Below are positions 21,501 to 27,306 of a stretch of 27,306 nt of DNA, piece after piece. The DNA is from Chromera velia (lineage: Eukaryota > Sar > Chromeraceae), in the NCBI GenBank assembly GCA_018398765.1, contig JAHBMJ010005078.1, positions 46,946-74,251 of the forward strand, read 5' to 3'. The notes under the pieces are model-generated. The model had not been told where the DNA came from and searched no databases. It saw nothing but the letters and a program-made list of their open reading frames with translations. The position numbers were made by a program, and so were the translations under genes. Every line of letters starts with the position of its first letter. Position 1 is the stretch's first letter.

Positions 21501-23054
21501 GTCAGTCAGTGATACCCTGCCTCCCTGTTTGTGTGCCTGCAGGTGTGCTGTGATCTCGCCAGCAAGGACCTCAAGCTCCCTTTCCAAATCGCTCCGTCAG
21601 TCAGCCAGTCAGTCAGTCAGTCAGGCAGACAGGCAGACAGTCAGTCAGTCAGTCAGGCAGGCAGGCAGGCAGGAAGGTAGGCGGGCACTAAGTTAGTCAG
21701 TCAGTCCTCTCCTTCTCTCGCCCTCCAATGAAAGGAATCTAAAGCCTGCCGATGGAATGAAAGGGAAGGAGGAGTCTGAGCTGAGGGTTAGGTGCAATCA
21801 ATCAACGGCCATTTCTCTCTCTCTCTCTCTCTCTTGCTGCGGTTCCATTTTAGCCGTCAAGTTGCATGCTACTGCCCATCCGCAGTCATGCATCCGTTCA
21901 TCGACTGCCACACATCATTCCACTGTGTCTATCTCACTTCGCCTCTACTCTCTGTCCACGCAACTTCTCTCCACCTTTTCCCTTCTTGTCTGCACCTCCA
22001 TGTAGCAATTTGCCCTTTTCTCATGGCTGCGTGAACCTGTTGATGGAGAGACACACTCCATGCACCTGTCCATCGATGTGGCGCTGCATTGCAGGTCTGG
22101 GAGTGGAGACCCTGAGGGAGACAGTCCGTCTGCGCTGATGGCTGCTGCTTTCTTTGCGAAGCTCGAGAGAATCCGGAAGGTGTGCACGTGCTCTTCAGAT
22201 CCACAGGCCTTCAGGTAAGCTTCAAGCAAAAGTGCCCGCATGTCAGCCCATTAGAGCTGCCTAGATCCCCATTCAACACAACAAGCCCTGCATGAAATTG
22301 GACGGACATCTAAAAGAATGAAGGGGAAGCTAGTGACCTCAGTCAGACAAGAATTATCATGAATGACAGGGGAAATCAGCTGACTAGGGACAGACGGACA
22401 CCGAGTTCGTCAACTCTCCCCGTCTAGGAAAGCAAATTGCAAATCCTCCCTGCCGACACATTTCAGGACAACAACCCAGACAGAGAAGGTAAAGATGAAA
22501 GAATTTCCTGGTTGGATTCCACTCATGCATACAGGCTCGGACATTCACACATTGATTTCTGTTCATTGTGTCGCGTCTGCCCATGCAAGTTATTGAATTT
22601 CCCTTCCCTTCTGCATTACATACTCGTGCAAAATGAGTGCAGGCGAAGGATCATGAAACTTTTCTACGAGACAATGGAGACATCCCGCCAGTCTGGTGGA
22701 AGTCTCAGGCCCTCAGATTTGAAGGCGCTCCTCCTTTCTCTTCTGGCGTCTGTGCGTCAGTCTGTTGAGACAGGTCAGACACCCACCGTCGTTGCTCCCC
22801 AAGATGAACCGACAGTACGCTCGGAGGTTGGAGTTCCTCCTCGTTTGGGCGGGAGGTTGTCTTCCTCAGGATCGTTCTCCGGGACTTGGCTTCAGCGGGC
22901 ACAAGGGAAGAGACTTAACGGGAGTGCTGACGAATGGATTCAAACTCTTGAAAAGATGGAAAAAGAAGTAAAAAATGGATGCAGTGCTGACTCATTCCGG
23001 CGTCCAGATATTTGTTTTGATGTTTTAAAACACCCCCTTTCAGAATCTGATTGA
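10361..23054 (+). CDS. Intron-rich Penelope-like reverse transcriptase gene (whole gene model)
   Basis: About 28 exons give a protein of roughly 1,500 residues ending at TGA 23052-23054. The N-terminal 850 residues match nothing I know. The C-terminal half is an RT with motifs in the expected order: a GLAFRPR block, VPCDKA, YWLPKMHK, SFDVEQLYSSIP (motif A), GIPTG-TPAGPQLANFYL (motif B), YRFIDDLL (motif C), VVFLGW (motif D) and a KRD thumb block. The order and spacing fit the group of RTs with a YWLPKLHK motif that is abundant in cnidarians and other invertebrates, which I place near Penelope-like elements, relatives of telomerase. The motif A and C aspartates are present. No GIY-YIG endonuclease is visible. 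The phases of successive exons agree across almost the whole chain, which chance would not give. No terminal repeats of an element were found at its ends. Confidence 0.8.
11219..11268 (+). repeat. (TG)n microsatellite in an intron
   Basis: TG run just downstream of the exon 3 donor; a second run at 11376-11408 ends directly at the exon 4 acceptor TGTGCAG. Confidence 0.9.
11900..12681 (+). CDS. RT gene, exons 5-8
   Basis: Exon 5 is 11900-11955 (WPDLRFHDCYVKGNEWHP). Exon 6 is 12026-12158, containing VEVGTRSNTNVMEAMQF and ending at a perfect GTAAGT donor. Exon 7 is 12287-12483, a Lys- and Arg-rich stretch containing GDHPVSQIAVRALRCINQ. Exon 8 starts at 12618 (EKIDPLIRTESAYMQNEL) and stays open to 12697. 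Phases join 5 to 6 (phase 1), 6 to 7 (phase 2) and 7 to 8 (phase 1). The exon 8 donor is unclear: none of the available GTs gives the phase 0 wanted by exon 9. The frame and protein character are convincing; the exact borders of exons 7 and 8 are not. Function of this region is unknown. Confidence 0.55.
12551..12570 (+). repeat. (CA)10 microsatellite
   Basis: Ten CA units in the intron between exons 7 and 8; the only CA-oriented run among the intronic dinucleotide repeats. Confidence 0.9.
12859..13718 (+). CDS. RT gene, exons 9-12 (basic helical region)
   Basis: Exon 9 is 12859-12924, exon 10 is 13205-13312, exon 11 is 13537-13592 and exon 12 is 13695-13718. They join in phases 0, 0, 2 and 2 with strong donors GTGAGT, GTATGC and GTAAGC at three of the four joints. 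The encoded stretch is strongly basic and likely helical: RFKKAYENRRRKQKIGEITA, then DAMAERERAALTEIRNKLR. Such a segment could bind nucleic acid, but that is inference. Introns here carry CT, CTT and GT microsatellites directly upstream of the acceptors. Confidence 0.7.
12997..13108 (+). repeat. (CT)n microsatellite in the intron before exon 10
   Basis: CT repeat with TGTC interruptions, followed by (CTGC/TACC)-like tetranucleotides up to the exon 10 acceptor CTCCAG. Confidence 0.9.
13400..13453 (+). repeat. (TTC)n-rich tract in an intron
   Basis: Imperfect TTC and CTTT repeat between exons 10 and 11, ending near a CTACAG sequence that resembles an acceptor but is not used in the model. Confidence 0.85.
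13618..13665 (+). repeat. (CT)n(GT)n microsatellite in the intron before exon 12
   Basis: Short CT run then about 16 GT units, 30 bases upstream of the exon 12 acceptor CTTCTGCAG. Confidence 0.9.
13854..14730 (+). CDS. RT gene, exon 13 (large acidic exon)
   Basis: This 877-base exon opens in phase 2 after TTGTGTTGCAG and ends in phase 0 at GGG/GTGAGT. It starts basic (LTSIRRRHSAIFAGRVKKRE), then becomes Glu-, Arg- and Ser-rich, and includes two Trp-containing blocks, IQKWRAVCVVLSKAESIKVP and WWKEVAVQERQ. I recognise no domain. The minus-strand frame at 14232-14858 overlaps it and is a shadow. Confidence 0.75.
15111..16243 (+). CDS. RT gene, exons 14-15: start of RT region and VPCDKA motif
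   Basis: Exon 14 starts at 15111 after CACTGCAG and encodes ALSFLQRGLAFRPR, which resembles the conserved block ahead of the fingers in Penelope-like and cnidarian RTs. Its donor is uncertain; G/GTTTAC at 15316 gives the phase 1 that exon 15 requires. Exon 15, 15727-16243, has a basic region and then a helix ending in NLVLVPCDKAPHNCVLICK, the counterpart of the PADK motif (IVIKPADKG in many relatives, VFVPADKA in the cnidarian group). The Ala-to-Cys change in PADK is unusual. The exon ends in phase 2 at AA/GTAGGT, and the next exon completes the Lys codon. Confidence 0.75.
15320..15726 (+). repeat. Pyrimidine-rich intron with (CTGT)n at 15492-15560
   Basis: The intron between exons 14 and 15 is strongly T- and C-rich with CTGT and CTTT tetranucleotides. 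Open frames in both directions (15442-15715) are repeat artefacts. Confidence 0.8.
16554..17192 (+). CDS. RT gene, exons 16-17: fingers with YWLPKMHK
   Basis: Exon 16 (16554-16644) continues directly from the PADK-type motif with KSLYRQILERETLSEASNF, as expected for relatives, which read a Tyr-containing helix here. Exon 17 (16851-17192, 114 codons, phase 0 to 0) ends with YVYWLPKMHKGRFFGCRLIT, RT motifs 1 and 2; the Lys of PKMHK and the Arg of CRLIT are the expected nucleotide and template contacts. The donor CTG/GTCGGT at 17193 is not the best GT nearby (17197, GTAGGT), but it is the one that gives a gapless fit of the protein to the family. Confidence 0.8.
17687..18457 (+). CDS. RT gene, exons 18-19: connector to the palm
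   Basis: Exon 18 begins at 17687 after CTTTTGCAG with ASRVLSKCLAFMWETE and probably ends at the strong donor GAG/GTGAGA (17735). The frame stays open well past it, so a longer form to about 17782 is possible. Exon 19, 18272-18457 (62 codons, phase 0 to 0), encodes FGIDSFEEVLSDLSRL and matches the segment before motif A in the family. About 60 residues lie between that block and motif A, longer than in relatives I know, which suggests a lineage-specific insertion. Confidence 0.65.
18825..18950 (+). CDS. RT gene, exon 20: palm motif A
   Basis: This 42-codon exon, phase 0 at both ends, encodes IWNAWLLWLQQDL followed by RILSFDVEQLYSSIPHEDL. The Asp of SFDVEQLYSSIP is the first catalytic metal ligand, and the LYSSIPH tail is characteristic of Penelope-like RTs rather than telomerase. 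The acceptor is AAGTAG (18824), with CAG at 18830 as an in-phase alternative. The frame stays open past the donor, but the next exon aligns only if it ends at CTG/GTCTGT. Confidence 0.8.
19108..19196 (+). repeat. Direct duplication inside an intron
   Basis: GGCAGAAACTTCTT followed by GGTGTGTATGAGCAC occurs twice; the second copy has an extra pyrimidine-rich insertion of about 16 bases between the two halves. It lies in the intron between exons 20 and 21. Confidence 0.8.
19373..19842 (+). CDS. RT gene, exons 21-22: helix and first half of motif B
   Basis: Exon 21 (19373-19454) encodes IERVGEVLSRFWKKRDGYTL. Exon 22 (19645-19842) encodes TLFVSQESLLRLLSLILRD and ends in RARQKKGIPTG, with the last Gly codon split after its first base. 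The intron at 19843-20048 therefore cuts RT motif B in the middle. Joining phase 1 to phase 1 restores GIPTG-TPAGPQLANFYL. Confidence 0.85.
20049..20131 (+). CDS. RT gene, exon 23: second half of motif B
   Basis: After TTGCTTGCAG the exon reads TPAGPQLANFYLLAYE, completing the motif known in relatives as GIPMGTNCAPLLADLFL. The usual Asn-Cys is Pro-Ala here. It ends in phase 0 at AAA/GTGGGT; the open frame meets TGA shortly after, which supports the donor. Confidence 0.85.
20352..20658 (+). CDS. RT gene, exon 24: palm motifs C and D
   Basis: The exon starts after CTGTAG (or 9 bases later after CTCAG, also in phase) and reads AILMFRWTYRFIDDLLCV. The IDD pair supplies the other two catalytic aspartates. 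It continues through VYPSWLNLVD and RGVVFLGWSARV, the counterparts of the YPxEL and FLDL blocks of relatives. The donor G/GTACTC at 20659 gives phase 1; the join to exon 25 then differs from family spacing by only about one residue. Confidence 0.85.
21094..22214 (+). CDS. RT gene, exons 25-27: thumb region
   Basis: Exon 25 starts at 21094 (TGCATGCAG) and encodes IRICWKRDSRGWKV, matching the YDKRDDFxFxV block that follows motif D in relatives. It ends either at 21134 (phase 0), with a further exon at 21543-21607, or runs to 21271 (CTG AG/GTAATC, phase 2). Both routes enter the last exon of this group in the right phase. That exon, 22095-22214, encodes MAAAFFAKLERIRKVCTC and ends at AG/GTAAGC; it aligns with the ISQLIRFARVC thumb helix of relatives. 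Confidence 0.65.
21594..21708 (+). repeat. (CAGT)n and (CAGG)n microsatellite
   Basis: Tetranucleotide units CAGT, CAGA and CAGG in the thumb-region intron; a separate CT run lies at 21813-21834. Confidence 0.9.
22643..23054 (+). CDS. RT gene, exon 28: C-terminal exon and stop
   Basis: It enters in phase 2 after GAGTGCAG and begins RRIMKLFYETMETS, continuing the thumb helix (relatives have a KLxxxGYxxxxL stretch here). It then has RPSDLKALLLSLLASVRQSV, a Gly- and Ser-rich linker and a charged tail, and stops at TGA 23052-23054. No GIY-YIG endonuclease signature (YxGxT, His, Arg, Glu) and no zinc-finger cysteines occur in these 136 residues. Confidence 0.75.
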
Positions 23055-24414
23055 GACACAGTGAGATACTGTAGACATGACAAATACTAGCTGTTGAAAT
23101 ACGAAATTCCTTTTTTTTAAACTTGATTTAACACTACGGACATGTAAAAAAGAAATGGTTTGGACATAAAAGGACTGATTCTACTTTTTTTAAAAAACTG
23201 TATAAACTAATTATTTGCATGGTGTTTCTAGATGATGTTTTTATTTTATAGCACTATTTGAAAGTGTATATATAAGGTGCTAGATAAGATTTGATGATAT
23301 ATAACCGTGATCGAGTATAGTCGACTCACTCGGCTGCAACAAGTGTATTGGTAAGGTAGATCAAAGCGTGTTTCTGTATGTTATAATATATACAGAAAAA
23401 TTGTTACAATACGGCGTCACGTATTCAACCTCCTCCCCTTTTAAATCCAGCATCTTAAGCTTCTAGTCTGTAAAAACCTTAAAAAATCTGTAACTAAAAA
23501 TTACTAAAGGTGTTTTTTCTTGTTACTGATATCACGAGTGAACGTTTAGCGGGGTTTCCGGTTGTTTGAATAATGTAAAAAAGAGGGGGGGTATTTTAAA
23601 TATTAATTAAATATATTATCTCTTTCCTATTATAATGTAGCCAAGGCTCTTTAATACGTAACACCGTATTGTAAAACAATTTTTGTGTATCCCAAAAGGT
23701 AGTTAGAGGCCATTTTTTTATGTGGTCTCACATCGCATGGTTGCTGTTCGCCTGTTTTTTCTGCTTAATTGTTGTACATCGCACTGAGTGCTGCCCTTCC
23801 TGGGCTTGTGGCTAGCCAAAAGGATGGCTACGTATCGATAGCTGCATGTATGCGGGTCGTTTTTGACTGCATGCACATGTAGGTTGACTGCATGGTGTGA
23901 ACCGATTATTCGGTTGGGCCGGCGCATATCGTGCAAGCCGTATGCATGCAAGCATGCAGGTCATGCATGCATATATTACCATATAATATTATGATATTAT
24001 ATAATATCATATGATATTAATGATACGTGATATATATATAATATTATATTATGAAGTATTGCTTGCATGAGTGCATGTTTTCATTGCATGAATGCATGCA
24101 TGATCGATATACATGCAATTATAAGAAAACATGAGTATTCTCATGCAGTTATATAAGAGAGACCAAGGCGGCACAGATGGACAAAGCTTGTGGATACAGG
24201 CTGAAAGGCTGAGAACTGCCTATATGTGAGACACAGTGACAGGTGTGTGCACGATCGTTGAAGAAGTTATAAACAAGAAGAGCCCGCAAGACTGTATAAT
24301 ATAGAATATCCAATTTCTAAGTATATAGTCACACAGTGATTCCCTTTGCGATTGAGCCTATCCTGCTTTTGATGTATAGACGTGGTGGGAATCAAAGCAA
24401 CTTCCTGAGCGAGA
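23055..24414. other. AT-rich spacer with palindromes
   Basis: The space between the RT gene and the next gene is AT-rich with no exon. Around 23939-24120 it holds a cluster of TGCATGCA words and an AT-only palindromic stretch (about 23970-24060) able to form cruciforms. The RT gene's poly(A) site presumably lies near its start but cannot be placed. Confidence 0.6.
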
Positions 24415-24514
24415 AATGGAAGCTTCAGACCTCGAAAAGCAATCGCAGGAGTTGAAAAAGTGGTAGCAGACACATGGTACCGGATATGACCGATTATGCG
24501 AGCTCTGGGAGAGC

Positions 24515-25150
24515 ATGGAGTCCTTCGCGGGGGTAGACCGGTGGTTCCACAAGCTCCCAGGAGAGGCGGAAGCCAGCCTCGATTGCCAGTGCTGCAGTCA
24601 GTCAGTGACGAAATGTGCTCGAAGCTGGGAGGACATCCTGGCGGTTATGGAATCAGGGAGTATCAAAAACTATTTCCAATTCAAAGATACTGATACAGTC
24701 GTAGGTCTGGGGTATGCTTTGGATGCCCTGCTGGAAACTTCCAACGCGAAACACCATACCGCATTGAGCATCTTCTGGGTGCATATTTTGAAAATTTTCG
24801 CCCTTTTGAAGGGGCACGAACTTTCCAAGTATGTGGCGATGGGGGGAAGGTTGAAATCTTATCAGCAGATGCAGAAAAGATTTCCGAGTCTGTATCTCTC
24901 TGTGGAGGAGGCACTAGAAATCTTGTCTAAGACGGAAGCCGGCATGGGGCGTGTGTTTGCGCTCTCGTACTTCTGGCACTCGCGAGAGCACCCTGACCCG
25001 ACAGGTATGACTGCAAAAACTGTGATGGACGGGTTGGAAGTGGACAGAGAGCGTGTTGGGGGTCATATAATTGTAGAATTTATGTGTAATAGAAGGGAGG
25101 AGGGGGCGAAAATATTCTTGAAAGTGCGGCAGGGAAAGCGTGAGAAATGA
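24515..25150 (+). CDS. Long open exon of the RGW/FTNG-type gene
   Basis: 211 codons from ATG to TGA, unusually long for this window and of ordinary protein composition: VDRWFHKLPGEAEASL, CQCCSQSV, a helical middle (HHTALSIFWVHILKIFALL) and VFALSYFWHSREHPDPTG. The HPDP motif falls at 24991-25002, followed by a good donor (ACA G/GTATGA at 25006). Translation past this donor is probably intron, so the real exon may end at 25005. Codons upstream of the ATG are open except for the TAG at 24464. A possible next exon at 25171-25256 contains IIMPPRGHYCMPVIFQ and ends at CAG/GTCAGC. Confidence 0.55.
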   Translation: MESFAGVDRWFHKLPGEAEASLDCQCCSQSVTKCARSWEDILAVMESGSIKNYFQFKDTDTVVGLGYALDALLETSNAKHHTALSIFWVHILKIFALLKGHELSKYVAMGGRLKSYQQMQKRFPSLYLSVEEALEILSKTEAGMGRVFALSYFWHSREHPDPTGMTAKTVMDGLEVDRERVGGHIIVEFMCNRREEGAKIFLKVRQGKREK

Positions 25151-25399
25151 GAGGGAGAGGAGGACGGAGAGACATGGATGGAGGGGCACTTCGTACGAAC
25201 CAGCAAGATCATCATGCCTCCCAGAGGCCACTACTGCATGCCTGTCATCTTCCAGGTCAGCAAGAAAGCTATGGAATATCCACGCAGGCGCATGAGCGAA
25301 GGAGTGATAGAGTGAATGAGTGGAGGGGTCACTGAGTGCTTGAGACAGTGAATGCGTGAGGGAGTTATTGGATGGCAAACCAACTGACTAACCGACTGA

Positions 25400-25500
25400 C
25401 TGACTCAGTGAGTGAGAGAGAGAGTAGTGAGTGAGTGTGTGTGAGAGAGAGAGGGGGGGGTAGGGGGGGGAGACGAGAGGGAGAGAGAGAGAGTAAGTAG
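25400..25500. repeat. GAGT/GA purine-rich microsatellite
   Basis: GTGAGTGAGAGA-type repeats with two G runs, inside the presumed intron before the DFPGLLQ exon. Confidence 0.85.
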
Positions 25501-26321
25501 CTAAGGTTGAGCAAAGATGAGTGCAATCTTCCTTTCTGCGTGCGTCACTTCATTTGTTGAGGCCCTGTCAATCAAGATCCCACACTCTGCTTCTTCTGTG
25601 AATGCCTTGTGTGGATTCAGGACTTTCCGGGACTCCTTCAATGGCCCCGCACTCCTAAGGAGGACCCTTCTTCAGGAGAGGCTTGGGGTTGCTCTCCTGT
25701 GTGTACGGTAACACGCACCCAGACGTCAGGTTCCTCAGGTGCACCCAGTTCCCAGACGATATGACAGAAGTGACCAACAAAGCTCCCTACCACCAGCGAG
25801 GGTGGACCAACTTTAAGTCTAGGGTGGGCGCGAAGAAGAACAAGAATCACTTTGTCCATTTAGGGCCCGAGAATGATGCGTTGGTTTAAATTCCCATGTC
25901 CCCTCCGGCCTTCCAAAAGATGCTGGAGGAGAAAAAAGAGAATAAAAAATCTGAAGACAAAAAAGAGGGATTTGTGGTTAGATTCACAAATGGAAAGGAA
26001 GACAGGCCCATGGTTTTAAAGCTATACAAGGACTTCATTGTTGAAACGCAGCTGAAAAGGAGGAAAAAAATAGCCCTGCTTGGACAATATACTGTAGATA
26101 CAAAAGAGAAGGCATCGAGGTTCGGTGAGTACTTCTCGTGGATTGAGCAGCAGGCTGAGTCCGAGGTCGAATCGGTGAATCTGCACGGATACGGCCTGAC
26201 AGACAGCTCTCTGCCCCCAGTCGTTGAGGGTCTCTGCGTCATGTCAACGCTGAGGGAGCTGCTCCTGCCGTACAACAAGTATGGGGTCTCTGCCCTCCCG
26301 GCTCTGCCTTCTCTAAAACAG

Positions 26322-26355
26322 GTGAAGGTGGGTTGCTCTCTCTCTCTCTCTCTCT

Positions 26356-26400
<45 letters not shown>

Positions 26401-26603
26401 CCTCTCTCTCTCTGTCCCCTCTCTCTCTCTCTCTCTGTATCTCTCTCTGTCCCCTCTCTCTCTCTCTCTCTTTCTCTCTCTCTGTCCTCTCTCTCTCTCT
26501 CTCTGTATCTCTCTCTCTCTGTCCTCTCTCTCCCTCTCTCTTTCTCTCTCTCTGTCCTCTCTCTCCCTCTCTCTTTCTCTCTCTATATATATCTCTCTCT
26601 CTG

Positions 26604-26641
<38 letters not shown>

Positions 26642-26787
26642 CTTTTTCTCTCTCTCTCTCTCTCTGTCCTCTCTCTCTCTCTCTGTATCTCTCTCTGTCC
26701 TCTCTCTCTCTCTCTCCTTCTCTCCCTCTCTCTCTCTCTGTGTGTCCTCTCTCTCTGCCCTCTCTCTCTATATATATCTCTCTCTCT

Positions 26788-26832
<45 letters not shown>

Positions 26833-26949
26833 TTCTGTCCTCTCTCTCTCTCTCTGTATCTCTCTCTCTCTGTCCTCTCTCTCCCTCTCTCTTTCTTTCT
26901 CTCTGTCTTCTCTTTCTCTCTGTATCTCTCTCTCTGTATCTCTCTCTCT

Positions 26950-26984
<35 letters not shown>

Positions 26985-27101
26985 CTCTTTCTCTCTCTCT
27001 CTCTGTATCTCTCTCTCTCTGTCCTCTCTCTCCCTCTCTCTTTCTCTCTCTCTGTCTTCTCTTTCTCTCTGTATCTCTCTCTCTGTATCTCTCTCTCTGT
27101 C

Positions 27102-27147
<46 letters not shown>

Positions 27148-27150
27148 CTT

Positions 27151-27189
<39 letters not shown>

Positions 27190-27258
27190 GTCTTCTCTCT
27201 CTCTCTGTCCCCTCTCTCTCTCTGTCCTCTCTCTTTCTCTCTGTATCTCTCTCTCTCT

Positions 27259-27289
<31 letters not shown>

Positions 27290-27306
27290 ATGCTTCTCTC
27301 TCTCTC
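26322..27306 (+). repeat. Intron-like (CT)n tract with higher-order repeats, running off the window
   Basis: Starts at a donor (AAACAG/GTGAAG) and, after a few bases, becomes nearly pure CT to the window edge. It is punctuated by GTCC, GTAT and TTT interruptions that recur in blocks, for example a CTGTATCTC...CTGTCCTC phrase at about 26870 and again near 27005, and by TATATATA inserts at 26585, 26768 and 27127. This is a long microsatellite grown by block duplication. No exon is visible. Confidence 0.85.

Larger units (their letters stand above)
24416..26321 (+). pseudogene. Broken or mis-read gene of an algal RGW/FTNG-motif family, 3' end beyond the window
   Basis: Three blocks can be read. 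The frame from ATG 24416 (MEASDLEKQSQELKKW) meets TAG at 24464 and continues in the same frame into the long ORF from 24515. A second block at 25603-25664 reads VWIQDFPGLLQWPRTPKE. A third, one base out of frame with the second, reads FFRRGLGLLSCVYGNTHPDV, then YHQRGWTNF, meets TAA at 25887 and continues in frame as IPMSPPAFQKML, FTNGKEDRPMVLKLY and a leucine-rich repeat-like end (STLRELLLPYNKYGVSALP). From memory, HPDP, DFxSLxQ, RGWxxFE and FTNGxxD occur in this order in a protein family common in dinoflagellates and other microalgae, function unknown to me. The breaks suggest a decaying copy or sequence errors. Confidence 0.55.

Noticed and set aside
10361-23054. Telomerase reverse transcriptase
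   Set aside because: Motif A reads DVEQLYSSIP and motifs 1-2 read YWLPKMHK, as in Penelope-like RTs; no telomerase T-motif or TRBD signature was seen.
24416-26321. Reassigned TAA/TAG codons (read as Gln) to explain the in-frame stops
   Set aside because: The RT model of roughly 1,500 codons and the cyclophilin use no in-frame TAA or TAG and plenty of CAA/CAG. Both genes do end in TGA, but two genes are too few, and a separate frameshift in this gene fits decay better.

Overview
This is nuclear DNA from a eukaryote. Every convincing gene is broken by spliceosomal GT-AG introns, all genes lie on the + strand, and the spaces between and inside them are full of microsatellites, minisatellites and AT-rich or purine-rich low-complexity DNA. 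The moderate GC content, the 3' splice sites that nearly all end in TGCAG, the many TGCATGCA words and a terminal gene resembling a protein family I associate with dinoflagellates and related microalgae together suggest an alveolate alga, perhaps a chromerid. That assignment is inference only.

Layout. Positions 1-6693 hold no convincing gene. They contain a purine-rich tract (669-948 and 5023-5800) that appears to be split by a 4,074-bp element with 47-bp terminal inverted repeats (949-5022). Inside that element lie a 237-bp foldback hairpin and a roughly 34-bp minisatellite. At 6694-7345 is a two-exon secreted cyclophilin whose active-site residues are almost all replaced. Positions 7367-10360 are a probable 3'-UTR intron and gene-free DNA with repeats.

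From about 10361 to 23054 a single gene of about 28 short exons can be threaded by matching intron phases. It encodes a protein of roughly 1,500 residues with a complete reverse transcriptase core of the Penelope-like type (motifs VPCDKA, YWLPKMHK, SFDVEQLYSSIP, GIPTG, FIDDLL, VVFLGW and a KRD thumb motif). A retroelement-type RT cut by this many introns, with all three catalytic aspartates intact and no visible endonuclease, is the most interesting object here. It looks like a resident, possibly domesticated, RT gene rather than a freshly inserted copy.

Positions 23055-24414 are an AT-rich spacer with palindromes. From about 24416 to the window edge lies a second large gene or gene relic carrying HPDP, DF-x-x-L-x-Q, RGWTNF and FTNG motifs followed by leucine-rich repeat-like sequence. 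Its conserved reading frame is broken by two stops and an apparent frameshift. The last 970 bases are a CT-rich intron-like tract. I see no evidence that the three genes act together.

Exon boundaries were chosen by eye from splice signals, phase continuity and protein sense. The RT core exons are the most secure; the first eight exons and the joints near 12681, 15315, 17734 and 21134 are provisional.
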